64,000 nucleotides of DNA from Streptomonospora litoralis. GTDB taxonomy: Bacteria > Actinomycetota > Actinomycetes > Streptosporangiales > Streptosporangiaceae. The stretch spans positions 4,459,101 through 4,523,100 of the forward strand of contig NZ_CP036455.1 of the NCBI RefSeq assembly GCF_004323735.1, read 5' to 3'. Below the pieces are notes generated by a model that had not been told where the DNA came from, did no database searches, and saw only the letters and a list, made by a program, of their open reading frames with translations. The position numbers and the translations under genes are program-made. This document shows, piece after piece, positions 17,984 to 26,359 of the stretch; the first letter of the stretch is position 1; each line of letters starts with the position of its first letter.

Positions 17984-18108
17984 CGCCGCCTGGGCACTGC
18001 GCCGCAGCGGAGGGCGGCGGCGCCGCTTCCTCGCGATTCCGAGCGGCGGGCGGGAAGGGCCTACCATTGAGCTGATCCACTACCGCCCGCAAGGAGCCTG
18101 CCGAACCC

Positions 18109-19431
18109 ATGTCCGATCAGCGCGTTCTCCGCCCGACACCCATCAGCGGCTTCCCCGAGTGGTCGCCGGAGATTCGGTCCGTGGAGCAGAGCTGGCTGGA
18201 CCATATCCGCACCGGGTTCGAGCGCTACGGCTTCGCCTCGGTCGAGACGCCGTCGGTGGAGGCCCTCGACGTGCTGATGGCCAAGGGCGAGACCTCCCAG
18301 GAGGTCTACACGCTGCACCGGCTCCAGGAGGACGCGGGCGCGGGGGACTCCTCGGACGCGCGCCTGGGCCTGCACTTCGATCTCACCGTGCCCTTCGCGC
18401 GCTACGTCGCCCAGCACTTCAACGAACTGTCCTTCCCGTTCAAGCGCTACCAGATGCAGCGTGTGTGGCGCGGTGAACGACCTCAAGAGGGCCGCTTCCG
18501 CGAGTTCACCCAGTGCGACGTCGACGTCATCAACCCCGACCAGGTGCCGCTGCACTTCGACGCCGAACTCCCGCGCATCGTGCACGAGGTGCTCAGCGGG
18601 CTGGACCTGCCGTCCTGGACTATCAGCGTGAACAACCGCAAGGTGCTGCAGGGCTTCTACGAGGGGCTGGGCATCGGCGACCCGATCACGGTCATCCGCG
18701 CCGTGGACAAGCTGCACAAGATCGGCGCCGAGGGGGTACGGGAGATCCTGGTCGAGGAGGCCGGCCTGGATTCCGAACAGGCGTCGGCGTGCCTGCGGCT
18801 TGCCGAGGTCAAGAGTGCCGGCACCGCGGTGGTGACCGAGGTCAAGCGGCTGGGTGTGCACTCGGCCCTGCTGGAGGAGGGCCTGGAGGAGCTCGGCTTC
18901 GTCCTCGACTCCCTGGCCGACCTGCCCGGCGGAAGCGTGATGGCCGACCTGTCCGTCGCCCGCGGGCTCGACTACTACACCGGGACCGTCTACGAGGCCG
19001 CCTTCGACGACGACCCCGGTTACGGCAGCATCGTCGCCGGCGGGCGCTACGACGACCTGGCCGGGCAGTTCATCCGGCGCCGGCTGCCGGGTGTAGGCAT
19101 CTCCATCGGCCTGACCCGCATCTTCGCCAAAATGGTGGCCGAGGGCCGCATCGCCCCCGGACGCTCCTGCCCCACCGACGTGCTGGTGGCCGTGCCCTCC
19201 GCCGAACGCCGCGCCGAGGCGCTGCGCACCGGTGCCGAGCTGCGCGGGCGCGGCATCAACACCGAGGTCTTCCACCAGGCCGCCAAGGTGGGCAAGCAGA
19301 TCCAGTACGCCTCGCGCAAGGGCATCCCCTACGTGTGGTTCCCGCCGTTCGAGGACGGCAAGGACCACGAGGTCAAGGACCTCGGCAGCGGCGAGCAGAC
19401 CACCGCCGACCCCGCGTCCTGGCGGCCCTGA
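18109..19431 (+). CDS. hisS: Histidyl-tRNA synthetase, atypical form
   Basis: Class II synthetase charging tRNA-His. Motif 2 region reads MQRVWRGERPQEGRFREF, the histidine-A-like motif is GLDYYTGTVYE near residue 285, and AGGRYDDL follows. The C-terminal anticodon-binding domain (VAVPSAERRAEAL onward) is present. Length 440 is normal. It lacks the KGTYDLLP N-terminus and the mid-domain of the usual actinobacterial HisS. Instead it has ARLGLHFDLTVPFARYV and FPFKRYQMQRV, closer to the eukaryote-like group. It may be a second, specialised copy or a replacement. An isolated gene with its own terminator candidate downstream. Confidence 0.9.
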   Translation: MSDQRVLRPTPISGFPEWSPEIRSVEQSWLDHIRTGFERYGFASVETPSVEALDVLMAKGETSQEVYTLHRLQEDAGAGDSSDARLGLHFDLTVPFARYVAQHFNELSFPFKRYQMQRVWRGERPQEGRFREFTQCDVDVINPDQVPLHFDAELPRIVHEVLSGLDLPSWTISVNNRKVLQGFYEGLGIGDPITVIRAVDKLHKIGAEGVREILVEEAGLDSEQASACLRLAEVKSAGTAVVTEVKRLGVHSALLEEGLEELGFVLDSLADLPGGSVMADLSVARGLDYYTGTVYEAAFDDDPGYGSIVAGGRYDDLAGQFIRRRLPGVGISIGLTRIFAKMVAEGRIAPGRSCPTDVLVAVPSAERRAEALRTGAELRGRGINTEVFHQAAKVGKQIQYASRKGIPYVWFPPFEDGKDHEVKDLGSGEQTTADPASWRP

Positions 19432-19475
19432 CCGGCCCGATCCCGCGCGAGGGCGGTCCGCCGGCGCTTGCCGAG

Positions 19476-19499
19476 CGCTCCCGAGCGCGCCCGGGAGCG
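19476..19499 (+). terminator. Hairpin after hisS
   Basis: 8-bp stem CGCTCCCG/CGGGAGCG with an 8-base loop, 45 bases after the hisS stop. Modest terminator candidate. Confidence 0.4.
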
Positions 19500-19649
19500 G
19501 CCGCTTCCGGGCGCCCGGTGCCGGAACCGGCCATTCGCGAGACATCCGCGGACCCGCGTGCAACACTGCAGGGCAGGGCCGATGCCTGCGCCGGTGCCCC
19601 CGTGCGCACCGGTGCGGCCACCCGACGCGGCCGCCTAGTGAACGAGGCC

Positions 19650-22085
19650 ATGACCACCCCGCGCCCCACCCCGCCTTCCGCGTCCGGCGACCTCATCGGC
19701 CGCGAACGCGACGTAGCCGACCTGTGCCGCATCGTCGACGGTAGCCGCCTCGTCTCACTCACCGGGACCGGCGGCATGGGCAAAACCCGCCTGGCCGTGC
19801 GCATCAGCGAGCTCGTCGCGCCCCGCTTCACCGACGGCGTCCGCTTCGTCGACCTCAGCGAGGCGTCCTCCCCCGACCAGGTGGTGCGGGCCGTCGCCCG
19901 CTCGCTGCGGGTACTGGAGAACAACGAGAAACCTCCGCTGGAGGCGATCGTCACCTCGCTGCGTGCTCGGCGGGCCCTGGTGCTGCTGGACACCTGCGAG
20001 CGCGCTGTGGGCCCCCTGGCCGACCTGTGCCGGGCGCTGCTCGACTCCTGCCCCGGCGTGCACATCCTCGCCACCAGCCGCCAGCCGCTGCGCGTCGCCG
20101 GAGAGACCGTGTGGCGCGTCCCTCCGCTGTCGCTGCCCCCCGCGCCGCGCGCGGGCGAGGACGGCACCCGCCCCGGCGCGGTCTCCCCCGAGTACGCCGG
20201 CCGCTTCGAGGCGGTGCGGCTCTTCGCCGCCCGTGCCCACCAGGCGCGGCCCGGCTTCGCCATGACCACCGCGAACGCCGGCGACATCGCCGAGGTCTGC
20301 CGGATGCTCGACGGCCTGCCTCTGGCGATCGAACTCGCCGCCGCGCGGGTGCGCGTGCTGACGGTGCAGCAGATCCTGGCCCGCCTCGACGACCGCTTCC
20401 GGTTGCTGGTCGCGGCCGGCGACGAGCTGCCGGCGCGGCAGCGGACGCTTCGTGCGGTGTTGGAGTGGAGCCACGACCTGCTCAGCCATCCGGAGCAGAT
20501 CCTGCTGCGCCGCCTCACCGTCTTCGGGACCTGGAACCTGGAGCAGGCCGAGCGGGTGTGCGGACACGGCGGCGTCGACCCCGACGGCGTGCCGGAGCTG
20601 CTGTCCTCCCTGCTGGACAAGTCGCTGATCGTGCTGGACGCCGAACTCCAGGGCACGGCCTACTACGGGATGCCCGACACCGTACGCGCCTACGCCGCGG
20701 AGCGCCTCACGGCGGCCGGTGAGGAGGCCGACACCTGGCGGCGCTGCCTGGGCGAGGCCGTCGACCGCATGGAGTCGGTAGCCGCGGCCATCGCCCGGCC
20801 GCTGCCCTGGTCCCGGCGCCTGGAGCACCTGCACCTGCTCGACCGGCACAGGGAGAACACCGCGCGCCTACTCACGTTCGCACAGCGCAGCGGCCGCCCC
20901 GAGGAGGGCCTGCGGCTGTGCGTGGCGCTGCGGCCCTACTGGTTCGCCCGCGGGCTGTTCACCGAGGGCAGCCGGTCCCTGCGCCAGCTGCTGTGGATCG
21001 CGCCGGAGGCCCAGCCGGCCGCGGTGCGGGCCCGCGGACTGGCCGTGCACGCCGAGCTGTGCCTGGACGTCGAGGGCGCCAAGACCGCGACCGAGATCGC
21101 CGAAGCCGCGCTGGAGGCGGCGCACGGCTGCGGCGACGCACCGGCCGAGGCGATCGCGCTGGGCGTGCTCGCCGCCGCCGCGCTGCGCACGGGCGACGAC
21201 GACGCGTGCAGCCGCAGCGCCCACCTCGCTCTGGCGGCCGCCGAGCGGCCGGGCGACCACTTCACGGAGGTTTCCGCGCTGGGCACACTGGGCCGCCTGG
21301 CGCGGCGCCGCGGCGACACCTGCACCGCCGAGGACTACCTCAAGCGAAGCGTCGCCGTCGCCGAGAAACTGGACGACCGATGGTGCGTCGCGCGCTGCCT
21401 GAACGGGCTCGGCGTGCTGGCCACCCAGCGGGGCGAGCTCGAATCCGCCGCGCGCCGACTGGACCGGGCGCTACAGATCTTCACCGAGATGGGCGTCGCC
21501 CCCGAGACCGCGCGCTGCTCGGCGTCGATGGGCTATCTGGAACTGGCCCGGGGAGACGTCTCCGCGGCCCGGCGGCGCTTCGCCGGGGCACTGCGCATCA
21601 GCGCCGCCTCGGGTCGGCGCGGCGCCGTCGCACGGGGCCTGGAGGCGCTGGCGGAACTGGCCATCGCCGAGGACCAGCCTGAACGCGCCGCCTCGCTCGC
21701 CGGGGTGGCGGCACGGCTGTACGCGGTGCTGCACCAGCCCTCGCCGCGCGCCGAGCGACTCTACCGGCAGGTCCAACAGGTGCTGCCCGGCGACGTGGCC
21801 GCCAAGGCGTGGAAAGCCTGGCGCACCCTGCCGCTGGAGCAGGTGGTCGAGAACGCCGTATCGTTCCCCGCGCCGCGCCACCCGCTGCCGTCGCTGCTCA
21901 CCCGCCGGGAGCGCGAGATCGCCGTACTCGTCGCCGACGGGCTCTCCAACCGCCGGATCGCCGACCACCTGACCATCAGCCAGGCCACCGTCGCCCGCCA
22001 CGTCGCCAATATCTTCCGCAAGCTGCTGATCACCTCGCGCGCGCAGCTCGCGGCCTGGGTCGCCGACGAGGGGCTGGAGCCGTGA
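19650..22085 (+). CDS. STAND ATPase / TPR / LuxR-type transcriptional regulator 1
   Basis: Large one-component regulator. The N-terminal NB-ARC-like ATPase has Walker A GTGGMGKT at about residues 39-46 and Walker B LVLLDTCE. A winged-helix and helical TPR-like central region follows, and the C-terminal 65 residues are a LuxR helix-turn-helix (LTRREREIAVLVADGLSNRR). 811 residues from the ATG after GAACGAGG; an in-frame GTG 12 bases upstream is an alternative start. It is a clear paralogue of the next gene, with the same domain order and a near-identical LuxR helix (ATVARHVANI). The ligand and targets are unknown. Confidence 0.88.
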   Translation: MTTPRPTPPSASGDLIGRERDVADLCRIVDGSRLVSLTGTGGMGKTRLAVRISELVAPRFTDGVRFVDLSEASSPDQVVRAVARSLRVLENNEKPPLEAIVTSLRARRALVLLDTCERAVGPLADLCRALLDSCPGVHILATSRQPLRVAGETVWRVPPLSLPPAPRAGEDGTRPGAVSPEYAGRFEAVRLFAARAHQARPGFAMTTANAGDIAEVCRMLDGLPLAIELAAARVRVLTVQQILARLDDRFRLLVAAGDELPARQRTLRAVLEWSHDLLSHPEQILLRRLTVFGTWNLEQAERVCGHGGVDPDGVPELLSSLLDKSLIVLDAELQGTAYYGMPDTVRAYAAERLTAAGEEADTWRRCLGEAVDRMESVAAAIARPLPWSRRLEHLHLLDRHRENTARLLTFAQRSGRPEEGLRLCVALRPYWFARGLFTEGSRSLRQLLWIAPEAQPAAVRARGLAVHAELCLDVEGAKTATEIAEAALEAAHGCGDAPAEAIALGVLAAAALRTGDDDACSRSAHLALAAAERPGDHFTEVSALGTLGRLARRRGDTCTAEDYLKRSVAVAEKLDDRWCVARCLNGLGVLATQRGELESAARRLDRALQIFTEMGVAPETARCSASMGYLELARGDVSAARRRFAGALRISAASGRRGAVARGLEALAELAIAEDQPERAASLAGVAARLYAVLHQPSPRAERLYRQVQQVLPGDVAAKAWKAWRTLPLEQVVENAVSFPAPRHPLPSLLTRREREIAVLVADGLSNRRIADHLTISQATVARHVANIFRKLLITSRAQLAAWVADEGLEP

Positions 22086-22099
22086 ACGGATCTTCCCCG

Positions 22100-22119
22100 C
22101 GCCGCCCTCGCGGGCGGCG
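22100..22119 (+). terminator. Terminator of regulator 1
   Basis: 8-bp perfect stem CGCCGCCC/GGGCGGCG with a 4-base loop, 15 bases after the stop codon. Confidence 0.5.
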
Positions 22120-22542
22120 GTCGCGACCTGCGCCGATGCACACGCCGCCGCTGGTTGCGCGCTATCGCTTGCATACCGAGAGTGCACCTAATAAGACAGA
22201 GCCCTAAGGTGTGGCCGACGAGGCCCGTCCGGAGCGGACGGCGCTTCGCCCGGCTCGCCGGCGATCGCGTGGAGTGCCGGATGTCCGAGAGACAGAGACG
22301 CTGAAGCGGGGACCTTTCCGCTCGGCGGCTTCGCCGTCGAGCGGGGCCCGGAAGCCCCTTTCGGGTTTCGCGCGGCCGAGGAAGGAGGCACAGCGGGGCA
22401 CCGGCGCACCGCACAGCAGGACGGGGACCGTCATACGCGCCCCGAGCAGAGCATGCACCGCCAACGGACCGACCCCCCGACCCCGCCCTCACCCCCGGGC
22501 AAGGTGAGCGCGGCCCCCGAACCGCCTAATCGCGTGAAGGCC
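22120..22542. other. Structured spacer between the two LuxR regulators
   Basis: A 420-base stretch without a convincing gene. Its left part is locally A+T-richer, with TTGCAT at 22169 and TAAGAC 17 bases on, a weak promoter candidate. Further right a 12-bp hairpin with a UUC loop and one G-U pair occupies 22318-22344, and a smaller one (CCGTCC/GGACGG) lies near 22227. These would sit in a long 5' leader of regulator 2. No known riboswitch was recognised. Confidence 0.35.
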
Positions 22543-25035
22543 ATGGCACCTCAGACCGCGCCCGCGCGGCAGAATCTCCCCGTTGAATCCGACAGCCTAA
22601 TCGGTCGCGACCGCGATCTGAGCGAACTGCTCCGGCTGCTGGAGTCCGATACCGTCCTCACCCTCGCCGGCGCCGACGGCATCGGCAAGAGCAGGCTTGC
22701 GCTGCGATTGGCAACCCAGGCCACGGGGCTCTTCGCCGACGGGGTGTGGCTGGCGGCTCTGGACGACGCCGCCACCCGCGCCGAGGTCGTCACCCGGGTC
22801 TGCGGTGCGCTGGGCATCACCGAGGAGGCACGGCGCGATCCGGTCGAGACGCTGTGCGACGCGCTGCGCTCCAGATCGCTGCTGCTCGTCCTGGACGGCT
22901 GCGACGGGGTGGCCGACCACGTGGCCGAGATCGGCGCCGCGCTGGTGTCGGCCTGCCCGGCGGTCTCACTGCTGATCACCGGCCGCGCGCCGCTGCGCAT
23001 CACCGGCGAGTCCGTCTGGCGCGTGCCGCCACTGCCCGTACCCTCCGACGGCGACGGCGCCGAACCCTCCGGTGACGGTTCCGTGCGGCTGTTCCTGGAC
23101 CGCGCCCGCACCGCGGTGCCCGACTACGCTTCCACCCCGCAGGAGGCGGCGGCCGTCAACCGCATCTGCCGCCGGCTGGACGGGATTCCGCTGGCCGTGG
23201 AGCTGGCCGCGGCGTGGGCCGGGCGGGTCGACCCCGCGGGCATCGACGCGGGCCTGGCCGCGGCGCTTGCGACCGCGGACGGCGGTTCGGAGGACGGCTG
23301 CCCCCGCACGCGCGTGCTCGACGCGGTCGTCGGCTGGAGCCTGTCGCTGCTGAGTCAGCCCGAACGCGTGCTCCTGCGCCGCCTGGCGATCTTCCCCAAC
23401 TGGTGCCTGGAGCTGGCCGAGCAGGTATGCGCGGAAGCGCCGCTGGTCGAAGCGGATCTGCTCGACCTGCTGTCTTCACTGCTGGACCGGTCCCTGATCA
23501 CGCTGACCGGCGAGCAGCTGAACCGGGTGCGCTACCGCCTACCGGCCCCGGTGCGCGCCCATGCCCGTGCCCGCCTGGCCGACGCGGGCGAGCTGGCGTG
23601 GATGCGGGCGCGGCACACCGCCCGGATGATAGCCATCGCCGACGACCTCAACCGGATCGCGCTGTCGGGCCGGCCCATGCCGTGGGCGGAGCGGTTCGTG
23701 TACTGGGACCGAGCCGTCGCCGAGTACGACAACATGCGTGCCGCCCTGCGGTGGTCGGCTGAAGCGGCACACGCCCGCGACGGACTGCGGCTGTGCGCCG
23801 GGTTGCGGCCGCTGTGGTTCACCTCCCACCAGTTCACCGAGGGCGGCGAGTGGGCGGAGGCCTTCCTGGCGATGGATGACGACCGTCCCGAGGAGGACGG
23901 CGGCCGCGGCGCCTTCGACGCGCTCCGCGGCCGCGTCATGGTGCAGCACGCCGAACTGAACTGGCCGCGGAAGCGCTTCGACGAGATCGTCGCGACGGTG
24001 ACGGCGGGAGCGGTGCTGTGCCGCGCCGCCGGCGACACCGAGTCGGTGTGCCTCGCCGAGAACCAGCTCGCCCTGATCGACGACCTGCGCGGCGACCACG
24101 AGTCGGCGCGGACCCGGCTGCGGGATGTGCTGGAGCTGGCGCGCTCCGCGGGCGACCTGTGGAGCGAGGCCATCGCGCTGAACGTCCAGGGGGCGATGGC
24201 CGCGCGCGGGGGCGACTTCGCCGAGGCCGAAACGCTGTTCAACACCGCTCTGATGATCATGCGCGGCATGGACCACCGGTGGGGCGTGGGCTCCACGCTG
24301 ATGGCCCAGGGCGCTGCGGCGGAAGCCCAGGGCGACGCCCAGGCGGCCGACCGCTGCTACCGCGAAGCGATGGACATCCAGCGCGCCAACGGCTCGGCAC
24401 CGGAGCTGGCGTCCTGCCTGGCCGGTGTGGGGCGGGTGGCCCAGCAACTCGGCTCGGCGACCCAGGCCTACGACTACCTCGCCGAGAGCCTCCAGCTCAG
24501 CCACGCCAACGGCAGGCTCGCCGGGCTGGCCGAGGCACTGTGGTCGATCGCGAGTGTCTCGTCCCGCCAAGGCGTGGCCGAGGAGGCGACGCGCTGCGCG
24601 GGAGCCGCGGCCGCGCTCGCCGAGATCAGCGGTTGGGCCGGCCCCGCGTCGACCCGGTTCCCGCTGAGCGCGGAGCTGACCGAGGGCGCCGCCTCCACGC
24701 AGTCCCGTACCTGGTGGGAGGAGGGCCGCCGGCTGGGCGTCGACGAGGCCGTCGAGCTGGGCGTGCGGCTGGCCGAAACGGGACGCCTGCCGCGCCCGCG
24801 CCCGCGCCCGGCCCGGACACCGGCGCCGGAACCGCCGCGGAAGGCGCTGACCCCTCGCGAGAGCGAGATCGCGCAGCTCATCGGGAAGGGGCGCAGCAAC
24901 CGCACCATCTCCGACGAGCTGTACATCGCCCCCGCCACTGTGGCGCGCCACGTCGCCAACATCAACCGCAAGCTGGGCTTCAACTCCCGGCAGCAGATTG
25001 CGGCGTGGGTCGACCGGCACTCCCATCCGACCTAA
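22543..25035 (+). CDS. STAND ATPase / TPR / LuxR-type transcriptional regulator 2
   Basis: Paralogue of the upstream regulator with the same architecture. Walker A is GADGIGKS at residues 43-50 (the first copy has GTGGMGKT) and Walker B is LLLVLDGCD. A helical repeat region spans about residues 330-720, and a C-terminal LuxR domain carries LTPRESEIAQLIGKGRSNRT. Length 830. The ATG at MAPQTAP has AAGG very close upstream; GTG at 22534 is an alternative. Tandem duplication is the simplest origin. Weak Shine-Dalgarno sites and a long leader suggest low or regulated translation. Confidence 0.87.
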   Translation: MAPQTAPARQNLPVESDSLIGRDRDLSELLRLLESDTVLTLAGADGIGKSRLALRLATQATGLFADGVWLAALDDAATRAEVVTRVCGALGITEEARRDPVETLCDALRSRSLLLVLDGCDGVADHVAEIGAALVSACPAVSLLITGRAPLRITGESVWRVPPLPVPSDGDGAEPSGDGSVRLFLDRARTAVPDYASTPQEAAAVNRICRRLDGIPLAVELAAAWAGRVDPAGIDAGLAAALATADGGSEDGCPRTRVLDAVVGWSLSLLSQPERVLLRRLAIFPNWCLELAEQVCAEAPLVEADLLDLLSSLLDRSLITLTGEQLNRVRYRLPAPVRAHARARLADAGELAWMRARHTARMIAIADDLNRIALSGRPMPWAERFVYWDRAVAEYDNMRAALRWSAEAAHARDGLRLCAGLRPLWFTSHQFTEGGEWAEAFLAMDDDRPEEDGGRGAFDALRGRVMVQHAELNWPRKRFDEIVATVTAGAVLCRAAGDTESVCLAENQLALIDDLRGDHESARTRLRDVLELARSAGDLWSEAIALNVQGAMAARGGDFAEAETLFNTALMIMRGMDHRWGVGSTLMAQGAAAEAQGDAQAADRCYREAMDIQRANGSAPELASCLAGVGRVAQQLGSATQAYDYLAESLQLSHANGRLAGLAEALWSIASVSSRQGVAEEATRCAGAAAALAEISGWAGPASTRFPLSAELTEGAASTQSRTWWEEGRRLGVDEAVELGVRLAETGRLPRPRPRPARTPAPEPPRKALTPRESEIAQLIGKGRSNRTISDELYIAPATVARHVANINRKLGFNSRQQIAAWVDRHSHPT

Positions 25036-25087
25036 TTCGCTGACCTGTTCGGCGGTCTCCTGCATAGGAAGAAGCCAGAAACTACAT

Positions 25088-25120
25088 ATGCAGGTGCACA
25101 CGTTTATGCATGTGCAAACG
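25088..25120 (+). repeat. Two direct 15-bp repeats, 18-bp period, possible operator
   Basis: ATGCAGGTGCACACG at 25088-25102 and ATGCATGTGCAAACG at 25106-25120 differ at two positions. They contain TGCA-GGTGCA and TGCA-TGTGCA half-sites and end 13 bases before a TAGAGT -10-like hexamer at 25134-25139. A DNA-binding protein, perhaps one of the adjacent LuxR regulators, could bind here. Confidence 0.45.
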
Positions 25121-25146
25121 CCCAGTCGGACGCTAGAGTCGGAGAC

Positions 25147-25389
25147 ATGGGATCGCAGCCGCGCCCCCGACCCGATCAGCGGGTGGCGCGGATGCGGGCC
25201 GGCTCCCGGGGGCTCCTCCGGGAAGCCGCGGAGGCCACTGCCGGTGGCAGGCCCAGGCCAAGCCCCCCGCTTCGTGCTGATCGGGGGCGATGGAGCGGGC
25301 CACCGGCCGCGGGTTTCCGAGGCATCGCCGGGAACCCGTGCGGGGTCTCGGGCGCGCTGAGGGGAGGCGCCCGAGACACCCCGCACGGG
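25147..25389 (+). ncRNA. Candidate short structured transcript upstream of the ANL-like gene
   Basis: The -10-like TAGAGT at 25134 would start a transcript near 25147. The region contains a long-range 10-bp complementarity (CCCGATCAGC at 25171-25180 with its complement at 25276-25285) and ends in a strong hairpin. A 91-codon frame opens at exactly 25147 but is Arg/Gly/Pro-rich, has no recognisable fold and runs into the hairpins, so I favour RNA or spacer. Speculative. Confidence 0.25.
25335..25389 (+). terminator. Long hairpin, terminator candidate
   Basis: Arms 25335-25355 and 25367-25389 pair over 21 bp, interrupted only by a 2-base bulge, with an 11-base loop. Confidence 0.6.
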
Positions 25390-25393
25390 CAAC

Positions 25394-25432
25394 GCCGGGC
25401 TCGTCACGTGGAGGGGGCGTGACGAGCCCGGC
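25394..25432 (+). terminator. Second perfect hairpin just before the ANL-like gene
   Basis: Perfect 15-bp stem (GCCGGCTCGTCACG-type arms at 25394-25408 and 25418-25432) with loop TGGAGGGGG, which contains a Shine-Dalgarno-like GGAGG. It ends 30 bases before the next start codon. Together with the preceding hairpin it insulates or regulates that gene. Confidence 0.55.
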
Positions 25433-25462
25433 ACGCGCTCACGGCTAATCGATGGGGGACGG

Positions 25463-26314
25463 ATGAGGGCCGACGGATCCGATGACGACCGAGCGCCCTT
25501 CCTCGACGGCGTCGCCCCGGTGGGATCGCTGACCGGCGGACTGCTGGCCCGGTTGCGCAGCGGGGCGGGGCGGCCCACCGTCACCGACGCGGCGGGCGGC
25601 GCAGAGGAGGGCGTTGCCTTCGCGGGCACGGTCGAGCGAGCCGCGGCCGGGCTGGGACGGCGCGGCATGTGCCCGGACGACATCATCGGCGTACTGGCGC
25701 CGGTGTGCTCGGACCGGCTGACCGCCGTCTACACCGTCATGGCGATGGGCGGGCTCGCCCTGCCCCTGGACCTCGACTCCGACCTGGAAACGATCACCGA
25801 GATCCTGACCGCCGTGGACGCCCGGATGATCCTGGTGACAACTCCGCTCGCGGGGATCGCCCGCGAACTGGCCGACCGCTCGCGCGTGCGCCAGGTAGTG
25901 GCCTTCGGCGACGCACCCGAGACCACGCCGTTCGGCGAACTCCTGCAGCCCAGCCCCGACGGCAGCGGCTACGATCCCGCGCGGGGCCTCTTCGACAACG
26001 GCATCCTGGACTGCTCCGCCGGTGAGTCGGGCATCCACAGCACCCTGCACGGCCACCGCGAGCTGCTGCAGCGGTTCCGGACCACCAGTGAGGCCCTCGC
26101 GCTCACGCCGGAGGACACCGTGGTCCTCGACGCCGACGCGGACGAGGCGCAACGTGCCGTGCTGTGCGCGGCAGCGCTGTGGGCGGGCGCTTCGGTGGTC
26201 GCCACCACCGCGCGTGGCGAGGACGCGATCACCGCGGTGCTGCGCAAACACGGCGCCACCGTCCGCTGCTCGCCCGCGCCGCAGCGGATCGGTGTCCAGC
26301 ACGCCGCCGGCTGA
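25463..26314 (+). CDS. Truncated adenylate-forming (ANL superfamily) pseudoenzyme
   Basis: 283 residues aligning by eye with the N-terminal half of 4-coumarate-CoA ligase-like enzymes: GLGRRGMCPDDIIGVLAPVC, then MGGLALPLDLDSD, a QVVAFGDAPETTPFGELL linker and ALWAGASVVATTARGED. The catalytic P-loop, normally SSGTTGxPKG, is replaced near residue 183 by CSAGESGIHSTLHGHREL. The aromatic A5 motif, the TGD motif and the whole C-terminal lid domain are absent. It cannot be a normal ligase. Start ATG follows GGGGGACGG. The reading frame is intact, so a non-catalytic role is possible, as is early decay. Confidence 0.7.
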   Translation: MRADGSDDDRAPFLDGVAPVGSLTGGLLARLRSGAGRPTVTDAAGGAEEGVAFAGTVERAAAGLGRRGMCPDDIIGVLAPVCSDRLTAVYTVMAMGGLALPLDLDSDLETITEILTAVDARMILVTTPLAGIARELADRSRVRQVVAFGDAPETTPFGELLQPSPDGSGYDPARGLFDNGILDCSAGESGIHSTLHGHRELLQRFRTTSEALALTPEDTVVLDADADEAQRAVLCAAALWAGASVVATTARGEDAITAVLRKHGATVRCSPAPQRIGVQHAAG

Positions 26315-26359
26315 GCCGCGTCGCCGCGGCGACGCGGCCGGGCATCGCGCTGCCGGTAC

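Noticed and set aside
18513-19649. Upstream part of the 1190-codon frame leading into LuxR regulator 1
   Set aside because: Overlaps hisS in another frame and is Arg-rich; the regulator's own domain begins after 19650.
25147-25422. 91-codon frame starting exactly at the predicted transcription start
   Set aside because: Arg/Gly/Pro-rich, no family, and terminates inside the second hairpin; treated as possible RNA instead.
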